Below, piece after piece: positions 32,264 through 40,391 of a stretch of DNA of 41,166 bases (positions are counted from its first letter, which is position 1; each line of letters begins with the position of its first letter). The stretch lies in the NCBI RefSeq assembly GCF_003008555.2, contig NZ_CP043622.1:1-41166 (forward strand). The letters are read 5' to 3'. The notes below the pieces were generated by a model, which made no database searches, was not told the DNA's origin, and worked only from the letters and a program-made list of their open reading frames with translations. Origin of the DNA: Pukyongiella litopenaei. Lineage in GTDB: Bacteria; Pseudomonadota; Alphaproteobacteria; Rhodobacterales; Rhodobacteraceae. A program made the translations under genes and the position numbers.

Positions 32264-33298
32264 ATGTCGGAGATTACTACGGTCGGACTGGATCTGGCGA
32301 AGAATGTGTTTCAGGTCCATGGAGCTGATGCAGTCGGCCAAGCTGTCCTGCGCAGGAAACTTCGAAGAGCTCAGGTGTTGGAGTTCTTCGCCAAGCTTCC
32401 GCCCTGCCTTGTAGCGATGGAAGCCTGCGCAGGCGCTCATTTCTGGGGCCGGGAACTGACCAGGCTCGGACATGACGTCAGGCTCATTCCGCCCATCTAT
32501 GTGAAGCCGTTCGTAAAACGGCAGAAGAATGATGCAGCTGATGCTGAAGCGATCTGCGAAGCAATCCAGAGACCGAGCATGCGGACGGTGCCGATCAAGA
32601 GCGAAGAAACGCAGGCGGCGGCAAGCGTCTTTCGGGTTCGGGAACTGCTGATCCGGCAGCGGACCCAGAGCATCAACGCTTTGCGCGGGCACCTTGGGGA
32701 GTACGGGCATGTCGTGCCGCAGGGGGCAACGAATGCCCGCCGGCTGGTGGCTCTGGTTGAAGACGAAGACATGGAACTGCCGGTAGCGGCGAGAGCCTCG
32801 CTCTTGGCGCTGACAACCATGCTTGCTCAGCTCGAGCAACAGATCGCGGCGCTTGATGCCGAGATTGCGCGCCGTGCTCGGGAAAATCCCGTTGCGCGCC
32901 GGCTCATGACCATTCCGGGTATCGGCCCTCTGATTGCCACGGCGTTCGCGACGCTCGCACCGCCTCCGGAGCTCTTTGCCAAGGGGCGTGACTTCGCCGC
33001 TTGGCTGGGCCTCACCCCCCGGCAGCATTCGACAGGTGGCAAGCAGCGCCTCGGGTCTACAACGAAGATGGGCGAGCGCTCGCTGAGGCGATTGCTGATC
33101 ATCGGCGCGAATAGCGTCATCATCAAACGGCACTGCCACGCTTCGGCCCGGCCTGGTACCTGGCTGGCCGGCATGCTGGAGAGAAAGCCAGCGATGCTGG
33201 TCAGGGTCGCGCTTGCGAACAAGATGGCCCGGATCGTCTGGGCCCTCATGAAGAACGAAGAGGCCTACCGAGCTCCGGCCGTGGCGGCGTATGTCTGA
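32264..33298 (+). CDS. IS110-family transposase (DEDD recombinase)
   Basis: A 344-residue IS110-family transposase. The N-terminal RuvC-like domain has GLDLAKNVFQVHG (Asp10), MEACAGAHFWGREL (Glu) and KRQKNDAADAEAICEA (Asp residues). The C-terminal Transposase_20 domain has MTIPGIGPLIATAFATL, then WLGLTPRQHSTGGKQRLG, where the Ser after QH is the likely nucleophile in this family, and RVALANKMARIVWAL. It starts ATG at 32264 (MSEITTVGLDLAKN) with GGAGG upstream. Full length and no frameshift, so potentially active. Such elements lack classical inverted repeats; left and right ends are not fixed here, but the right end must lie before about 33322. Confidence 0.9.
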   Translation: MSEITTVGLDLAKNVFQVHGADAVGQAVLRRKLRRAQVLEFFAKLPPCLVAMEACAGAHFWGRELTRLGHDVRLIPPIYVKPFVKRQKNDAADAEAICEAIQRPSMRTVPIKSEETQAAASVFRVRELLIRQRTQSINALRGHLGEYGHVVPQGATNARRLVALVEDEDMELPVAARASLLALTTMLAQLEQQIAALDAEIARRARENPVARRLMTIPGIGPLIATAFATLAPPPELFAKGRDFAAWLGLTPRQHSTGGKQRLGSTTKMGERSLRRLLIIGANSVIIKRHCHASARPGTWLAGMLERKPAMLVRVALANKMARIVWALMKNEEAYRAPAVAAYV

Positions 33299-33321
33299 CG
33301 TCAGCGCCTATGGGACAGATT

Positions 33322-33754
33322 TGATGTTTTCGTAACGGAGGATTTCTGGTTCATCGCAGCCACCATGGAGCGAAGATGAACAAGAAATCCGGAACATCGA
33401 AGGACGCCGCTGACAAGCTGGTCAAAGGGATCAAGCGCAAGACGCGTAAGCAGTACTCGGCGGAAGAGAAGATCAGGATCGTGCTGGCGGGCCTGCGCGG
33501 CGAGGAGAGTATCGCCGCACTATGCCGCCGTGAGGGTATCAGCGAGAGCCTGTATTACACGTGGTCGAAGGAATTTCTCGAGGCGGGCAAGCAGCGCCTG
33601 GCCGGGGATACCGCCCGCCAAGCGACATCGCCTGAGGTCAAGGAATTACGTTCGGAATCGGCCGCGCTCAAGGAAGTCGTTGCTGATCTGACCTTGGAAA
33701 ACCGTCTGCTCAAAAAAAGCATGGTCGGGGATGGGGAGTACGAGGCATGAGGTA
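33322..33754 (+). mobile_element. IS3-family element, left part (split by Tn3 transposon)
   Basis: The left end TGATGTTTTCGTAACGGAGG at about 33322 is an approximate inverted match to the right end near 39803-39823 (complement TTTTCCGTTTGGAGG). The element runs to the target site AGGTA (33750-33754), where the 5,045-bp transposon begins. Removing the transposon restores a contiguous IS of about 1.45 kb. Exact tips and the 3-4 bp duplication could not be fixed. Confidence 0.7.
33376..33750 (+). CDS. IS3-family OrfA
   Basis: A 124-residue OrfA. HTH: KQYSAEEKIRIVLAGLRGEE SIAALCRREGISESLYYTWS. The C-terminal leucine zipper is VKELRSESAALKEVVADLTL ENRLLKKSM. A run of seven A (33712-33718) lies just before the end; a -1 shift there would enter the orfB frame without a stop. 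Its TGA overlaps the orfB ATG (ATGA at 33747-33750). OrfA is complete; the Tn3 transposon begins 4 bp after the stop. Confidence 0.88.
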   Translation: MNKKSGTSKDAADKLVKGIKRKTRKQYSAEEKIRIVLAGLRGEESIAALCRREGISESLYYTWSKEFLEAGKQRLAGDTARQATSPEVKELRSESAALKEVVADLTLENRLLKKSMVGDGEYEA

Positions 33755-33909
33755 GGGGTAGGTTCCGGTAGGGGGCAGGATCGTATCACAAGACCCTGAC
33801 CCTCCCTTCTTTCCTGCATTTTGAACTCTGCGGCCGCCTTCGTGGTGGCGATGATCGCGGTGCGCCCGTTTGGGAGCCGTGACGGCCGCAAGAAATGGGG
33901 CTGCATACT

Positions 33910-36813
33910 TCACAAGCTGGTCCTCTGGCTTCCGCGCCACCTGTATTCGCCGGTGAGCAGGATGTGGGCCCACCCGAGCGGCGAGATATGCGCCAGCAGA
34001 TCGGGCGCGCAATTCAGGCCGGCCTGCTGCCGCGCGTCCACGGCATGACCGAGGTGCTTGGTGTTCCAATAGATGATGATTGCCGCGAGCAGGTTGAGGC
34101 CCGCCATGCGGTAGTGCTGGCCCTCGGTGGTGCGATCCCGGATTTCACCCTGGCGCCCGATGCGCAGGGCGTTTTTCAAGGCGTGGTGTGCCTCGCCCTT
34201 GTTCAACCCGACCTGAGCCCTGCGCTGCATGTTGGCGTCGAGTAACCACTCGATGATGAACAGCGTGCGCTCGATGCGGCCGATTTCGCGGAGTGCCACA
34301 GCTAGGTCGTGCTGGCGTGGATAGGCGGCGAACTTCTTGAGCAGCTGACTGGGCGGCATGACGCCGGTCGCCATGGTGGCCACGGAACGCAGGACGCCTG
34401 GCCAGTTCTGGACGATGACGCCTTCGCGGATCTTGCCGCCGATCAAACCGCGCAACTCGTTCGGCGCGGTGGCGGGATCAAAGAGATGGAGCCGCGTTGA
34501 CGGCAGATCCCGGATGCGCGGGATGAACCGGTAGGACAGCAGCGCGGTCACGGCAAAGACCTGGTCTGTAAAGCCACCGGTGTCGGCATACTGCTCCGAG
34601 ATCTTCCGCCCGGCGTCGTTCATCAGCAGCCCGTCCAGGATGTAGGGCGCTTCGCTGACGGTGGCCGGAATGTTCTGGGTGGCAAAGGGGCCGAACTGGT
34701 CGGAGACATGGGTATAGGCCTTGAGGCCCGGCTCGGAGCCGTATTTCGCGTTGATGAGGTTCATGGCTTCGCCCTGCCGGGCGGCGGGGAAGAATTGCCC
34801 GTCACTGGACGCGGTGACGCCGCCACCCCAAAACTGGGCCATGGGCAGCCGGGCTTGTGCCTCAATCACCATGGCGAGGGCTTGGTTGATTGCATCGTTC
34901 TCCACGTGCCAGCGGGACAGGCGGGAGAGCTGGAAGTAGTCGTGTGTGCTGGTCGCCTCTGCCATCTTGCTGAGACCAAGGTTCAGGCCTTCAGCCAGCA
35001 GCACGGTCAACATCCCGATCTGATCCTTGCAGGGCGCGCCGGTATGCAGATGGGTGAAGGTCTCCGTGAACCCGATATCCGCATCGACTTCCTGCATCAG
35101 CTCCGTGATCCGTATGGCGGGCAGCCTGTCGTAGAGATCGAGCACCAGCTCGTCCGCCTCTTGCGGCACCGCCGCGCTCAGGCGCTCGATCTTCAAGACG
35201 CCGTTCTCGATCGACCCGCCCGGAATGGCCCCTGCGTGGGCCGCCTTTGCCAGTCGCGCCAGCCCTTCGGTCATGCGCGCCTTGCGATCGGCAAGCCAGG
35301 TCTCCGGGTCGAGCGGCACCGTCAGCCTTGGCGCGCCCTCTACCGCTTCCGCAGGAACCAGGGCCTGCTTCAGATCAGCGTAGCGCCGGGAATGGGGGAG
35401 CCAGATGTCACCCGACCGGAACGCCTCCCGCAAATGAAACAGCACCGCGACTTCCCAGAGCCGATGGCCGTCACCGTCCTCAGCGTTCAGATGGCGGTGC
35501 CATTTCGAGCCACGACGCAGGAAGCCCACCGGCCGTGTTTCAGGTTTCTCGTCGTCTGCGATCAGCGTACTGGCGTGCAGCAAGGGTGCCGCGACATCCG
35601 CCGCCTCGATGTCGAGAACGCGCAGCATGCGCGGGGCATAGCGCCGGAACCGATGATAGCCCTGGCCAACATGGGCCAAGGGGTCAGCGGCCATCGTGTC
35701 CGTCAACTCGGCGGCGGTGGCGACCAGCCCTTCGAGCTGATCCCACCCGCAAGCCAGCTCTGTTGCCTGATCCAGGGAAGCCCCATCGCTTCTGGCGTCC
35801 AGCAGGGCCAATCCGAGAGATTTGAAGGCGCGCAGGGTGTCCTGCACCGCCGCCTTTGCGTCGGCGATTCTGGCGTCGCACAGCCTCTTCGCGCCCTGCC
35901 AGGTCTTGCCGACGATCCGGTCATGGGTCTCGACCACCGCGTCGGAAATCGCGGCAGACCACTCGACGGCGCAAACCGCGAGAATGGCCAGGCGGCGGTC
36001 GCTGCTGATGTCACGCAGACCATCGGCAAAGTAGCGTTCGCCCTGACGCCGCAGGCGGGTCACCCGATGGGGTGGAATGCCTGCGAGGATATCTGGCGAG
36101 ATGTTCAGATCCCGCAGAACCTCCAGCCGATCGAGGAGGCGGCCAACATCGGCCGAGTTCTGACCAACCTCGAAATGGCGCAGCCAGACGAACCGGCTGA
36201 CCGTGCCGTCGACCATCTCCGTGAGCAAGGTGTCCAAGCAGGCCCTTCTATCCTCATCCAGCCGGTTCACGATGGCACTTTCGATCCGGCGTTCCGCCGC
36301 CACGAGCGCATCCGCGCAGAGGCGCTGGATCACGGACACGCCCGGCAGGATCGTCTGGGTCCGGCGGCACTCTTCGACAAGACGGCGGGCCAGATCGTGG
36401 TTGGACGTTGCCACCTCCGCCTCGCCTGCCAGCCAGGCGTTCAGCTCCCGTGCGCGATGACCGGAGAACATCTTAAAGCCATAGACCTGGCGTAATTCGA
36501 TCAGATGCCTGCGCCGCGTTACGTCGGTCTCGGCATATCGGCAAAGCTCATCCATCTCTTCGCCAAGCTGTGCTGCGATGAAACTGCTGACGGCCTCTGG
36601 AATGACCTCACCCGACGCCAACATTCGGCCAGGATACCGGAAAGCGCAAAGCTGAAGGGCGAAGCCGAGGCGATTGCGTGCATGGCGACGGGTTCGAATG
36701 ACTTCGAGGTCATCGTCCGCCAGTGTGTAGTGGTAGAGGATGGTGGCTTCGTCGGTAGGGAGGTCGAACAACGCCGCACGTTGGCGGGCGGTCAAAATGG
36801 AACGTCTTGGCAT
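33910..36813 (-). CDS. tnpA: Tn3-family transposase
   Basis: A 967-residue TnpA, paralogue of the one at 14081-16969. N-terminus MPRRSILTARQRAALFDLPT; DDE core with Asp in TASSDGQFFPAARQG, Asp in HVSDQFGPFATQNIPA and Glu in NKGEAHHALKNALRIG; C-terminal WAHILLTGEYRWRGSQRTSL. Starts ATG at 36813, divergent from tnpR. Uninterrupted and of full length. The 155 bp between its stop and the outer inverted repeat hold no gene. Confidence 0.95.
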   Translation of the reverse strand: MPRRSILTARQRAALFDLPTDEATILYHYTLADDDLEVIRTRRHARNRLGFALQLCAFRYPGRMLASGEVIPEAVSSFIAAQLGEEMDELCRYAETDVTRRRHLIELRQVYGFKMFSGHRARELNAWLAGEAEVATSNHDLARRLVEECRRTQTILPGVSVIQRLCADALVAAERRIESAIVNRLDEDRRACLDTLLTEMVDGTVSRFVWLRHFEVGQNSADVGRLLDRLEVLRDLNISPDILAGIPPHRVTRLRRQGERYFADGLRDISSDRRLAILAVCAVEWSAAISDAVVETHDRIVGKTWQGAKRLCDARIADAKAAVQDTLRAFKSLGLALLDARSDGASLDQATELACGWDQLEGLVATAAELTDTMAADPLAHVGQGYHRFRRYAPRMLRVLDIEAADVAAPLLHASTLIADDEKPETRPVGFLRRGSKWHRHLNAEDGDGHRLWEVAVLFHLREAFRSGDIWLPHSRRYADLKQALVPAEAVEGAPRLTVPLDPETWLADRKARMTEGLARLAKAAHAGAIPGGSIENGVLKIERLSAAVPQEADELVLDLYDRLPAIRITELMQEVDADIGFTETFTHLHTGAPCKDQIGMLTVLLAEGLNLGLSKMAEATSTHDYFQLSRLSRWHVENDAINQALAMVIEAQARLPMAQFWGGGVTASSDGQFFPAARQGEAMNLINAKYGSEPGLKAYTHVSDQFGPFATQNIPATVSEAPYILDGLLMNDAGRKISEQYADTGGFTDQVFAVTALLSYRFIPRIRDLPSTRLHLFDPATAPNELRGLIGGKIREGVIVQNWPGVLRSVATMATGVMPPSQLLKKFAAYPRQHDLAVALREIGRIERTLFIIEWLLDANMQRRAQVGLNKGEAHHALKNALRIGRQGEIRDRTTEGQHYRMAGLNLLAAIIIYWNTKHLGHAVDARQQAGLNCAPDLLAHISPLGWAHILLTGEYRWRGSQRTSL

Positions 36814-36895
36814 GCGTGACTGTCATTGTTAATCATTAGTCTATTCAGGACAATCCCTGCACCAACAGAATCAACAACTTGCAAGGCCAAAATCC
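36814..36895. promoter_or_regulatory. res / divergent promoter region of copy B
   Basis: About 80 bp between the tnpA and tnpR coding parts. It shares the block ACAACTTGCAAGGCC with the corresponding region of copy A (13999-14080, opposite orientation) and contains ATTGTTAATCATTAG, a likely resolvase half-site pair. Confidence 0.45.
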
Positions 36896-37513
36896 GAGGG
36901 GGTTCAACTGGGACAACGCGCGGCCATCTACGCCAGAGTTTCGACATCCGACCAGTCCTGTGAGCGACAGGTAGCGGAACTCACCGCATTTGCAGAACGC
37001 GGCTGCTATGATGTCGTCGGTGTGTTCAAGGAAACAGCCTCCGGGGCCTCCGCCAATCGCGCTGCCCGCAATCAGATCCTCGATCTCGCGCAGGCTCGGC
37101 AGATAGATGCCATCCTGGTCAGTGAGCTGTCCCGATGGGGGCGATCCACACAGGATCTGCTCGATACCCTCAATCGGCTCGCAGGCTGGAAAGTTTCGGT
37201 CGTGGCTATGAACGGCATGACCTTCGAGCTCGATACACCCCATGGGCGGATGATGGCCACCATGCTGGCAGGTATTGCCCAGTTCGAACGTGATCTTCTC
37301 AGCGAGCGCGTGAAATCCGGTCTCGCCGCCGCACGGGCTCGCGGCAAGAAGCTTGGGCGACAGCCAGGACAACGACCAAAGTCTGACAAGCTTGCCCCAA
37401 AGGTGCTTCAGGCCGTCCAAGAGGGAAGGTCATACCGATGGATCGCCAGAGACCTCGGCATCTCAAAAAACACCGTGCTCGAAATCATGAAACGCCAAAG
37501 GGAAAATCTTTAG
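36896..37513 (+). CDS. tnpR: Tn3-family resolvase without a standard start codon
   Basis: The frame gives a serine recombinase of the same length as the copy-A resolvase: catalytic Ser at 36941-36943 in YARVSTSDQ, VSELSRWGRSTQDLLDTL, GIAQFERDLLSERVKSGLA and the HTH RSYRWIARDLGISKNTVLEI. At the position of the copy-A ATG the codon here is GAG (36896), and no ATG, GTG or TTG occurs in frame between the upstream stop (36830) and 37022, which is past the catalytic Ser. CTG at 36908, preceded by GAGGGGG, is the only plausible start. It may be poorly translated or dead. Its TAG stop lies in the internal inverted repeat. Confidence 0.75.
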   Translation, partial: EGVQLGQRAAIYARVSTSDQSCERQVAELTAFAERGCYDVVGVFKETASGASANRAARNQILDLAQARQIDAILVSELSRWGRSTQDLLDTLNRLAGWKVSVVAMNGMTFELDTPHGRMMATMLAGIAQFERDLLSERVKSGLAAARARGKKLGRQPGQRPKSDKLAPKVLQAVQEGRSYRWIARDLGISKNTVLEIMKRQRENL

Positions 37514-37548
37514 CAGGGATCATCTTGCCCCCTACTGGATTCTACCCC
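37511..37548. repeat. Internal, diverged 38-bp Tn3 inverted repeat
   Basis: Ends TGCCCCCTACTGGATTCTAC CCC, against TGCCCCCTACCGGAATCTAC CCC at the outer right end; about 26 of 38 positions agree. It directly follows tnpR, where the original right end of the basic transposon would be. Confidence 0.8.
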
Positions 37549-37629
37549 TTGGCACACCTACTACCAGCGCCACAGCCGCTCCAGTGAATGGTGAAGGCGA
37601 CGGTAGCCCCCGGAACGCGAAAAGACGGG

Positions 37630-37830
37630 CGGGCTGCACGCGACGCGGAGTGCACGCGACGCCGTGCATGAAGCGCGAGGCGCGATACGTGCTGCAATCG
37701 ACACGGCACCACTTGCCCGAAGACGCGCTGCAGAGCGCGAAAGACACCGTGCAATGGACGCGGGACGCGTTGCAGGGAACGCGGGACGCGTTGCATTGAG
37801 CGCGTTGCGCGCTGCATTTTCCATAGGACG
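37630..37830. repeat. Phased TGCA array upstream of mobC
   Basis: TGCA occurs at 37729, 37750, 37771, 37792 and 37813, exactly 21 bp apart, with intervening units like ATGGACGCGGGACGCGT and GGGAACGCGGGACGCGT. Less regular copies lie at 37635, 37651, 37665 and 37693. It is GC-rich, noncoding as far as I can judge, and resembles a degenerate tandem repeat or protein-binding array. The segment 37549-37629 shows nothing else. Confidence 0.65.
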
Positions 37831-37865
37831 TCAAATCGTCCCTGTGGGCCTATTTTCTACATTGA

Positions 37866-37918
37866 GTACAAGCCCTTAATGCCTTCCCCGCTTGTGCTGG
37901 GAGAAGGCGGGCTTGTAC
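37866..37918. other. Long imperfect hairpin upstream of mobC, candidate oriT element
   Basis: GTACAAGCCC (37866-37875) and GGGCTTGTAC (37909-37918) are a perfect 10-bp inverted repeat; inside them GCCTTC (37881-37886) pairs with GAAGGC (37903-37908) and CCC with GGG. It lies 34 bp ahead of mobC. Origins of transfer usually sit beside mobC and contain such inverted repeats, but no nick site is recognised; a transcription terminator is the alternative. Confidence 0.45.
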
Positions 37919-37951
37919 GAAGTTGGCAAGAAATAGGAACGTATACTTCAC

Positions 37952-38542
37952 ATGCCGAGCAGCCGCCGATTGACCGATCAGGAGCGCCGACAGATCGCCC
38001 TGCAGCGCGCAAAGGGTGTGCCCGTGCGCGAACTGGCGGTCCGGTTCTCGGTTTCCCAGAAGACCATCTACAACGCTCTGAACCATGGTCGGGCGACGCG
38101 CTCGGCCAATGACAGCCGGACCTGTGTGCTGACAATGCGTGTCAGCGACCGCGACCTCCGGGGCTTCGATGCGGCGCTTTCACGTCGGGGCATTGCCCAT
38201 CGGTCAGACGCCATGCGCCGGTTGATGCTCGCCGCCGATGACCTCTTGCGCCCGGATGAGATGATGACAGAGGAGCTGCGCGCGATGAGCGCCGCGCTCA
38301 ACCGGGTGGGCAACAACGTGAACCAGGTGGCGCGGCGTCTGAACGAGGCCAAACTGAAGGGTGAGCGCCTTCCCTATACGGCGGCAAGCCATGCCGAGAT
38401 CCGGGGCCTCGCGGGCCTCGTCTTCGACATGGCCGACCAGGTGCAGGAGCTCTTCCGCGCGCGGCGCCGCGCGCTCGACCTCGAGGTGACGGAGGCACTT
38501 CGGGGGCTTGCGACGAACGCAGGCCGGGATTGCTCAGTTTAA
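37952..38542 (+). CDS. mobC: MobC-type relaxosome accessory protein, C-terminus fused to resolvase debris
   Basis: A 196-residue protein starting ATG at 37952. Residues 1-50 are an added HTH (LTDQERRQIALQRAKGVPVR, then ELAVRFSVSQKTIYNALNHG). Residues 60-100 are the ribbon-helix-helix-like region (VLTMRVSDRDLRGFDAALSR), and ALNRVGNNVNQVARRLNEAK is the hallmark MobC motif. MobC helps the relaxase melt and nick oriT. The relaxase gene that should follow is missing: from about 38519 the sequence is part of a Tn3 tnpR, so the final residues (about AGRDCSV) are not native. Without a relaxase it can act only with a partner supplied in trans. Confidence 0.85.
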   Translation: MPSSRRLTDQERRQIALQRAKGVPVRELAVRFSVSQKTIYNALNHGRATRSANDSRTCVLTMRVSDRDLRGFDAALSRRGIAHRSDAMRRLMLAADDLLRPDEMMTEELRAMSAALNRVGNNVNQVARRLNEAKLKGERLPYTAASHAEIRGLAGLVFDMADQVQELFRARRRALDLEVTEALRGLATNAGRDCSV

Positions 38543-38768
38543 ACGTGACCGGCTCAGCGAGAGAGTGAAATCCGGGCTCGCCGCTGCAAGAGCGCAGGGG
38601 AAGAAGCTCGATCGCCAGCCAGGCCAGCGCCCGAAATCCATCAAACTCGCGCCAAAGGTCGTCCAGGTGGCGGACGGTCGGTCAGACCGATGGACCGCAC
38701 GCGATCTCGGCATCGGCAAAAACACCGTGCTCGAAATCATGAAACGGCAGCGACAGAATTCCTTGTGA
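38519..38768 (+). pseudogene. 3' fragment of a second tnpR at the right end of the transposon
   Basis: The frame reads AGIAQFKRDRLSERVKSGLA then AARAQGKKLDRQPGQRPKS and ends KRQRQNSL with the stop inside the outer inverted repeat, matching the last 80 residues of the resolvase at 36896-37513 with about 12 substitutions and one codon missing. The catalytic domain is absent. Confidence 0.85.
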
Positions 38769-38799
38769 TACGATCCTGCCCCCTACCGGAATCTACCCC

Positions 38800-39777
38800 A
38801 GGTATCCTGCATCGGAAAAGCTGGAGATCATCCGCACCGTCGAAGCCTCACATCTGCCTGCCCGTCAGACGCTGGCCATGCTCGGCATTCCACGCACGAC
38901 CTATTACCGCTGGTATGCCCGCTGGTCCGAGGGTGGGTTTGACGCGCTTGAGGACACGCCGTCCCATCCGGGGTCTGTGTGGAACCGCCTCCCGGATGAG
39001 ACCCGGGCGGACATTATCGAGTTTGCACTCGAACATGAGGATCTGACGCCCCGTGAGCTGGCGGTGAAGTACACCGATGAGAAGCAGTATTTTGTCTCGG
39101 AATCGTCGGTTTACCGCATCCTGAAGGCGGAAGACCTGGTGACGGCACCGGCGCATATCGTGATGAAGGCTGCCAATGAGTTCCGGGATAAAACCACGCG
39201 CCCCAACGAGCTGTGGCAAACTGACTTCACCTATCTGAAGGTTTTGGGCTGGGGTTGGTTCTACCTGTCGACCATCCTCGATGATTACAGCCGCTACATC
39301 ATCGCCTGGAAGCTTTGCACGGCGATGAAGGCCGAGGACGTGACCGACACGCTCGACCTCGCGCTGGAGGCCTCGGGATGTGACTGCGCAACCGTGGTCG
39401 CCAAGCCAAGACTTCTCAGCGACAACGGCGCCTCTTACATCGCGGGGGACTTGGCGGATTACCTCGACGAAAAGGGCATGGATCATGTCCGCGGCGCACC
39501 CTACCACCCACAGACCCAAGGCAAGATCGAACGGTGGCACCAGACCATGAAGAACCGTGTCCTGCTTGAGCATTACTTTCTGCCCGGTGATCTCGAGCGC
39601 CAGATCGGGGCCTTCGTCGAATACTACAACAACCAACGCTACCATGAGAGCCTTGGGAACCTGACGCCCGCTGACGTCTATTACGGGCGCGCAGAGCAGA
39701 TCCTGAAACAGCGAGAGGAGATCAAACGAAAAACCATGCTCACCCGGCGCTTGCGCCACAAAACTGAAACCGCATAA
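38800..39777 (+). pseudogene. IS3-family OrfB transposase, separated from its start by the Tn3 insertion
   Basis: DDE integrase-type transposase. Joining ATG at 33747 to the target site AGGTA and on to 38805 restores MRYPASEKLEIIRTVEASHL, followed by MLGIPRTTYYRWYARWS and a full 326-residue OrfB. The catalytic Asp is in WQTDFTYLKVLGWG, Asp in LLSDNGASYIAGDL, and Glu in GKIERWHQTMKNR. In the present state only internal starts (ATG 38878) remain, which would keep the whole DDE core but lose the first 43 residues. Confidence 0.88.
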
Positions 39778-39823
39778 AATCAATCAAGGATGAGCCAGAG
39801 CCTCCAAACGGAAAACCGCTCAG
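38800..39823 (+). mobile_element. IS3-family element, right part
   Basis: Runs from the second AGGTA copy through orfB to a right end near 39823 (complement of GAGCCTCCAAACGGAAAACC), roughly inverted to the left end at 33322. Confidence 0.65.
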
Positions 39824-40391
39824 ATGTCTCAAATTATCTGACGACGCACACGGCCGTGGCGGCGTAAAGCCGGCCATCGGTCGCGAGGCGTCGGAGCGTA
39901 GAGGGCAAAGAGAAGTTTGGCGCAACGGTCGTGAGACGGGGTCGGCAGAACCAGAGTGCAACAATGTGCCTGTGAGCACGCGGCTTTGATCTGGAGCTGA
40001 TCCGCGAACACCATACGGGCCCGCGGCATGGAGATCAGTCGCATTTGAGGCCGGATACATGTCAGCACCCGACAACGCGCGAAATGTACTCACAAACCCT
40101 CTTGCGCAAGGGGCGGTTATACATGTTGGATAAGTTCAGAGCGACAACTTCGTCCGCAGTGCGGGCCTCAAGCTGGAAGGCGATGCTGTGCATTGCCACC
40201 AAGAACCGGTTTGGGGAAGCCGCGTTGCGGCGATGAACAATGAACGCACGGCAGGTGAGGGCCGAATTTCCGGTGCGGATTCTCTACACCTGCAAAATGC
40301 TGCGTCAGCTGGTCGCCACAGATCACTCGAACGGCCGGTTTTGAAGTTTGCGAGGCCGTTGAAGGGCTTTGGCCCTCGCACACCGGAACAG
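39824..40391. other. Gene-free stretch between IS3 right end and IS21 left end
   Basis: Short frames on both strands lack recognisable features. Nothing indicates an RNA gene. Likely residue of older insertion sequences. Confidence 0.4.

Larger units (their letters stand above)
33755..38799. mobile_element. Tn3-family transposon (copy B) carrying mobC, inserted in IS3 orfB
   Basis: A 5,045-bp unit with outer 38-bp inverted repeats at 33755-33792 (GGGGTAGGTTCCGGTAGGGG...) and 38762-38799, differing at one position, and an exact 5-bp target duplication AGGTA (33750-33754, 38800-38804). In order: tnpA (minus), res, tnpR, an internal diverged inverted repeat at 37511-37548, a noncoding repeat region, a mobC gene, a fragment of a second tnpR, and the outer repeat. 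The whole unit therefore transposed together. The duplicated right end suggests the passenger was captured between two resolvase ends. Confidence 0.92.

Noticed and set aside
31942-32328. 128-residue plus-strand open frame
   Set aside because: Overlaps the IS110 transposase start in another frame, has no recognisable domain, and lies in probable IS noncoding sequence.
34708-36495. 595-residue plus-strand open frame
   Set aside because: Exact antisense of the tnpA at 33910-36813; lacks family motifs and reflects GC-rich third positions.
37584-37834. Coding sequence in the TGCA repeat region
   Set aside because: Several frames on both strands are open at once because the repeat is GC-rich with few stops; no ribosome site or domain, so treated as a DNA repeat.
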